From contig JAHIRU010000085.1 in assembly GCA_018818465.1 (NCBI GenBank), forward strand, positions 1 to 5,076: a stretch of 5,076 bases of DNA, read 5' to 3'. This document shows, one piece after another, positions 4,765 through 5,076 of this stretch; position 1 is the stretch's first letter, and each line of letters begins with the position of its first letter. The stretch is from Nanobdellota archaeon. GTDB lineage: Archaea; Aenigmatarchaeota; Aenigmatarchaeia; QMZP01. The position numbers and the translations under genes are program-made. The notes under the pieces were generated by a model. The model was not told the DNA's origin. It made no database searches and saw only the letters and a program-made list of their open reading frames with translations.

Positions 4765-4792
4765 CCCCTAAACCCTCCAAACTCCCCTACCC
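4765..4792 (-). other. Putative G-quadruplex tract upstream of the promoter
   Basis: On the minus strand four G-runs of 3, 4, 3 and 4 bases are separated by loops of 2, 8 and 4 nt. One loop slightly exceeds the strict 7-nt limit of common definitions. The tract ends a few bases upstream of the TATA box at 4751-4760, on the coding strand. Confidence 0.4.
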
Positions 4793-4819
4793 TCTATTGC
4801 CTACTTCTTTCAATGGGAT

Positions 4820-4852
4820 CGGGCAGAATAAGCTGTAAGCTATTGAGGCCCG
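4820..4852. repeat. Intergenic hairpin of 33 nt
   Basis: CGGGC (4820-4824) pairs with GCCCG (4848-4852). Inside, AATA (4827-4830) pairs with TATT (4841-4844) and GCT (4832-4834) with AGC (4838-4840) around a GTA loop, with A4831 bulged. Purines AG and GAG face each other in the internal loop and could form A-G pairs. No flanking gene or terminator explains it; it could be a small RNA element, cruciform or protein site. Confidence 0.5.
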
Positions 4853-4870
4853 TAATTTTAAGTTGTTTTA

Positions 4871-4890
4871 TCTATCCCCCTAAATAGACA
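4871..4890. repeat. Family-1 terminator-linked repeat, full copy
   Basis: The same 20 bases as 1394-1413, with the same TCTAT/ATAGA inverted ends. It lies 15 nt past the hairpin that terminates the partial gene at the window edge and about 140 bp upstream of the receiver-like gene, again at an operon boundary. Confidence 0.8.
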
Positions 4891-4926
4891 CTATGAAAGA
4901 AAAAAACCGATTGCATAACAACCGGT
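4891..4926 (-). terminator. Hairpin/T-run terminator of the partial gene at the right edge
   Basis: On the minus strand ACCGGTTG (4926-4919) pairs with CAATCGGT (4913-4906) around a 5-nt loop, followed by a T-rich run. One pair is G-U and is a mismatch in plus-strand RNA, so the hairpin is perfect only in the minus-strand transcript. It lies 25 nt past the stop codon at 4952. Confidence 0.8.
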
Positions 4927-4951
4927 AATTCATTTCTATGAAAACAAATCT

Positions 4952-5076
4952 TTAACTTTCAAACAGCTCTTCTTGCTTCCCCTGTTCCTTTATTGGACGG
5001 GAGGCTTTTTTAAAAGTCGTGCTGGTGGAATCAGAAGCAGGATAATCGATTGTTTTTCCGCCTAGCAACTGTTCAA
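4952..5076 (-). CDS. C-terminal fragment of an unidentified protein, possibly a DNA methyltransferase
   Basis: Only the last 40 residues before the TAA are in the window; the reading frame stays open to the edge at 5076. The tail reads EQLLGGKTIDYP, a Ser/Thr stretch, then TTFKKASRP, and ends QEELFES. A 'GKxIDYP ... TFKKAxR ... LF' ending resembles the C-termini of some site-specific DNA methyltransferases and related restriction or helicase proteins that I remember, but a 40-residue tail cannot establish that. A hairpin terminator and a family-1 repeat follow the gene, as they follow abiEii. Confidence 0.55.
   Translation of the reverse strand, partial: EQLLGGKTIDYPASDSTSTTFKKASRPIKEQGKQEELFES

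Noticed and set aside
1..4890. Family-1 repeats as a CRISPR array
   Set aside because: Only three copies occur, separated by kilobases of genes rather than short spacers.

Overview
The window looks archaeal. Four signs point that way: TATA-like boxes about 25-28 nt from likely transcription starts (clearest for the leaderless gene starting at 4731), a GGTGAT-type Shine-Dalgarno (2320-2329), two small winged-helix proteins of archaeal type, and an AT-rich composition. I cannot name the lineage; a DPANN or other uncultivated archaeon would fit. Against a simple reading, three minus-strand genes end in strong hairpin-plus-T-run terminators that look bacterial. Nearly everything is on the minus strand; the exception is 3906-4175.

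Layout from low to high coordinates: (1) 1-1413 holds a type IV (AbiE) toxin-antitoxin operon, antitoxin abiEi (811-1311) overlapping toxin abiEii (47-832), with a terminator and a partial copy of a short repeat at its 3' end and a full copy upstream of its promoter. (2) 1426-3163 is a three-gene envelope or secreted cluster read from 3150 downward: a lipoprotein, a signal-peptide protein with two or three membrane spans, and a Tyr/Asp-rich protein with an SDG[ST] repeat. (3) 3341-4234 is a divergent pair of winged-helix genes around a palindrome-rich promoter region, flanked by two direct copies of a ~55-bp repeat. (4) 4249-4731 encodes a protein resembling a receiver domain without the phospho-accepting Asp, expressed from a probably leaderless promoter with a G-run tract just upstream. 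(5) 4952-5076 is the C-terminal tail of an unidentified gene, perhaps a DNA-modification enzyme.

The most unusual structure is a composite 3' module seen three times: stop codon, hairpin, T-run, then 12-15 nt later a repeat reading TCTATCCCCCTAAATAGACA on the plus strand (copies at 1-11 partial, 1394-1413, 4871-4890). The copies divide the window into cassette-like blocks. With AbiE and the possible methyltransferase tail, the region could be an accessory or defence island. That is an inference; no integrase, transposase or CRISPR array is present here.
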